A stretch of 6,288 bases of DNA, taken from contig JAPKDT010000126.1 in assembly GCA_028822475.1 (NCBI GenBank), positions 1 to 6,288 of the forward strand, in the 5' to 3' direction. The notes under the pieces are model-generated. The model saw only the letters and a program-made list of their open reading frames with translations, made no database searches and was not told where the DNA came from. Both the position numbers and the translations under genes were made by a program. Each line of letters opens with the position of its first letter. The stretch's first letter is position 1. Of this stretch, positions 5,836 to 6,288 are shown piece after piece. The stretch is from SAR324 cluster bacterium. Lineage in GTDB: Bacteria > SAR324 > NAC60-12.

Positions 5836-6288
5836 ATGAAAGCAGCAATTTGTCGTGAATTTGGAAAACCACTTGTAATCGAGGAAGTTGAACTTCTGCC
5901 TCCACGAACTGGTGAAGTACAGGTGAAACTGGCAGCCTGCGCCATTTGCCATAGTGATATCCTTTACGCAGAAGGGGCGTGGGGTGGAGATCTTCCGGCG
6001 GTTTATGGACACGAAGCTTCCGGAGTTGTGGAAAGCGTAGGTGAGGGTGTGACTACTGTTAACGCCGGTGACCATGTTTTGGTAACACTGATCCGTTCCT
6101 GTGGTACATGTCACTACTGTTCGCAGGGTGATAAAGTCCGCTGCGAAACGACATTCCCGTTAGATGAGCAATCTCCGCTGCGGACTTTAGACGGCAAACC
6201 GATCACGCAAGGACTTCGCACCGGAGCTTTTGCGGAATCGGTGGTGGTGGATGCTTCACAACTTGCGCCTATTCCAAAAGATGTCCCG
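5836..6288 (+). CDS. Zinc-dependent alcohol dehydrogenase, class III-like, 3' partial
   Basis: These are the first 151 residues of a medium-chain zinc alcohol dehydrogenase, which oxidises an alcohol or reduces an aldehyde with NAD(P). The chain opens MKAAICREFGKPLVIEEVEL, the standard family start. Catalytic zinc ligand Cys38 lies in CAICHSD, and His59-Glu60 in YGHEASG. The four structural-zinc cysteines are Cys89, Cys92, Cys95 and Cys103 in the CGTCHYC...C lobe. The following LDGKPITQGLRTGAFAE stretch resembles the loop of class III (formaldehyde/glutathione-type) and related NAD enzymes. The NAD-binding Rossmann domain and the third catalytic zinc ligand should lie past the window edge; a full protein would be about 360-380 residues. 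It starts 3 bases after the crotonase stop, so it is almost certainly cotranscribed. It could process an alcohol or aldehyde precursor, or a product, of the CoA pathway; the sequence does not say which. Confidence 0.93.
   Translation, partial: MKAAICREFGKPLVIEEVELLPPRTGEVQVKLAACAICHSDILYAEGAWGGDLPAVYGHEASGVVESVGEGVTTVNAGDHVLVTLIRSCGTCHYCSQGDKVRCETTFPLDEQSPLRTLDGKPITQGLRTGAFAESVVVDASQLAPIPKDVP

Overview
The window is a dense bacterial gene block in which every gene lies on the + strand. By eye its base composition is in the mid-to-upper 40s % GC, with AT-richer gaps. Gene spacing is tight, with two 4-base ATGA stop/start overlaps, and starts have Shine-Dalgarno-like AAGGA sites. The protein families (CaiD-type crotonase, CaiA-like acyl-CoA dehydrogenase, fused ADP-forming acyl-CoA ligase, class III-like zinc alcohol dehydrogenase) suit a heterotrophic proteobacterium or a relative. 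Nothing in the sequence fixes the genus. I see no tRNA, rRNA, CRISPR array, insertion sequence or phage gene.

Layout: (a) 1-636 is the 3' part of a HalD/BesD-related 2-oxoglutarate/Fe(II) oxygenase that keeps the hydroxylase-type HxD motif; its true start is outside the window. (b) 637-753 is an AT-rich gap ending in a ribosome binding site. (c) 754-4903 is a three-gene translationally coupled block: a 3-hydroxyisobutyrate-dehydrogenase-like enzyme, an acyl-CoA dehydrogenase with Asp at the usual catalytic Glu position, and a fused alpha-beta ADP-forming acyl-CoA synthetase. (d) 4904-5049 is a 146-base gap with a perfect 14-base palindrome lying inside a plausible promoter. (e) 5050-5832 is a close CaiD (crotonobetainyl-CoA hydratase) homologue. 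(f) 5836-6288 is the start of a zinc alcohol dehydrogenase that runs off the right edge.

Taken together, (c) to (f) look like a catabolic pathway run on CoA thioesters. The ligase would activate a carboxylic acid, the dehydrogenase and hydratase would interconvert saturated, alpha,beta-unsaturated and beta-hydroxy acyl-CoA, and the two NAD(P)-type dehydrogenases would handle hydroxyacid and alcohol steps. The CaiD and CaiA resemblance points to gamma-butyrobetaine, carnitine or a similar trimethylammonium acid. The hydroxyisobutyrate-dehydrogenase-like gene leaves open an isobutyrate/valine-type branched-acid route. The substrate cannot be decided from this window. The most useful leads are this non-canonical cluster, the Asp-type dehydrogenase active site, the operator-like palindrome before caiD, and a strong over-representation of the hexamer TCCGGA.
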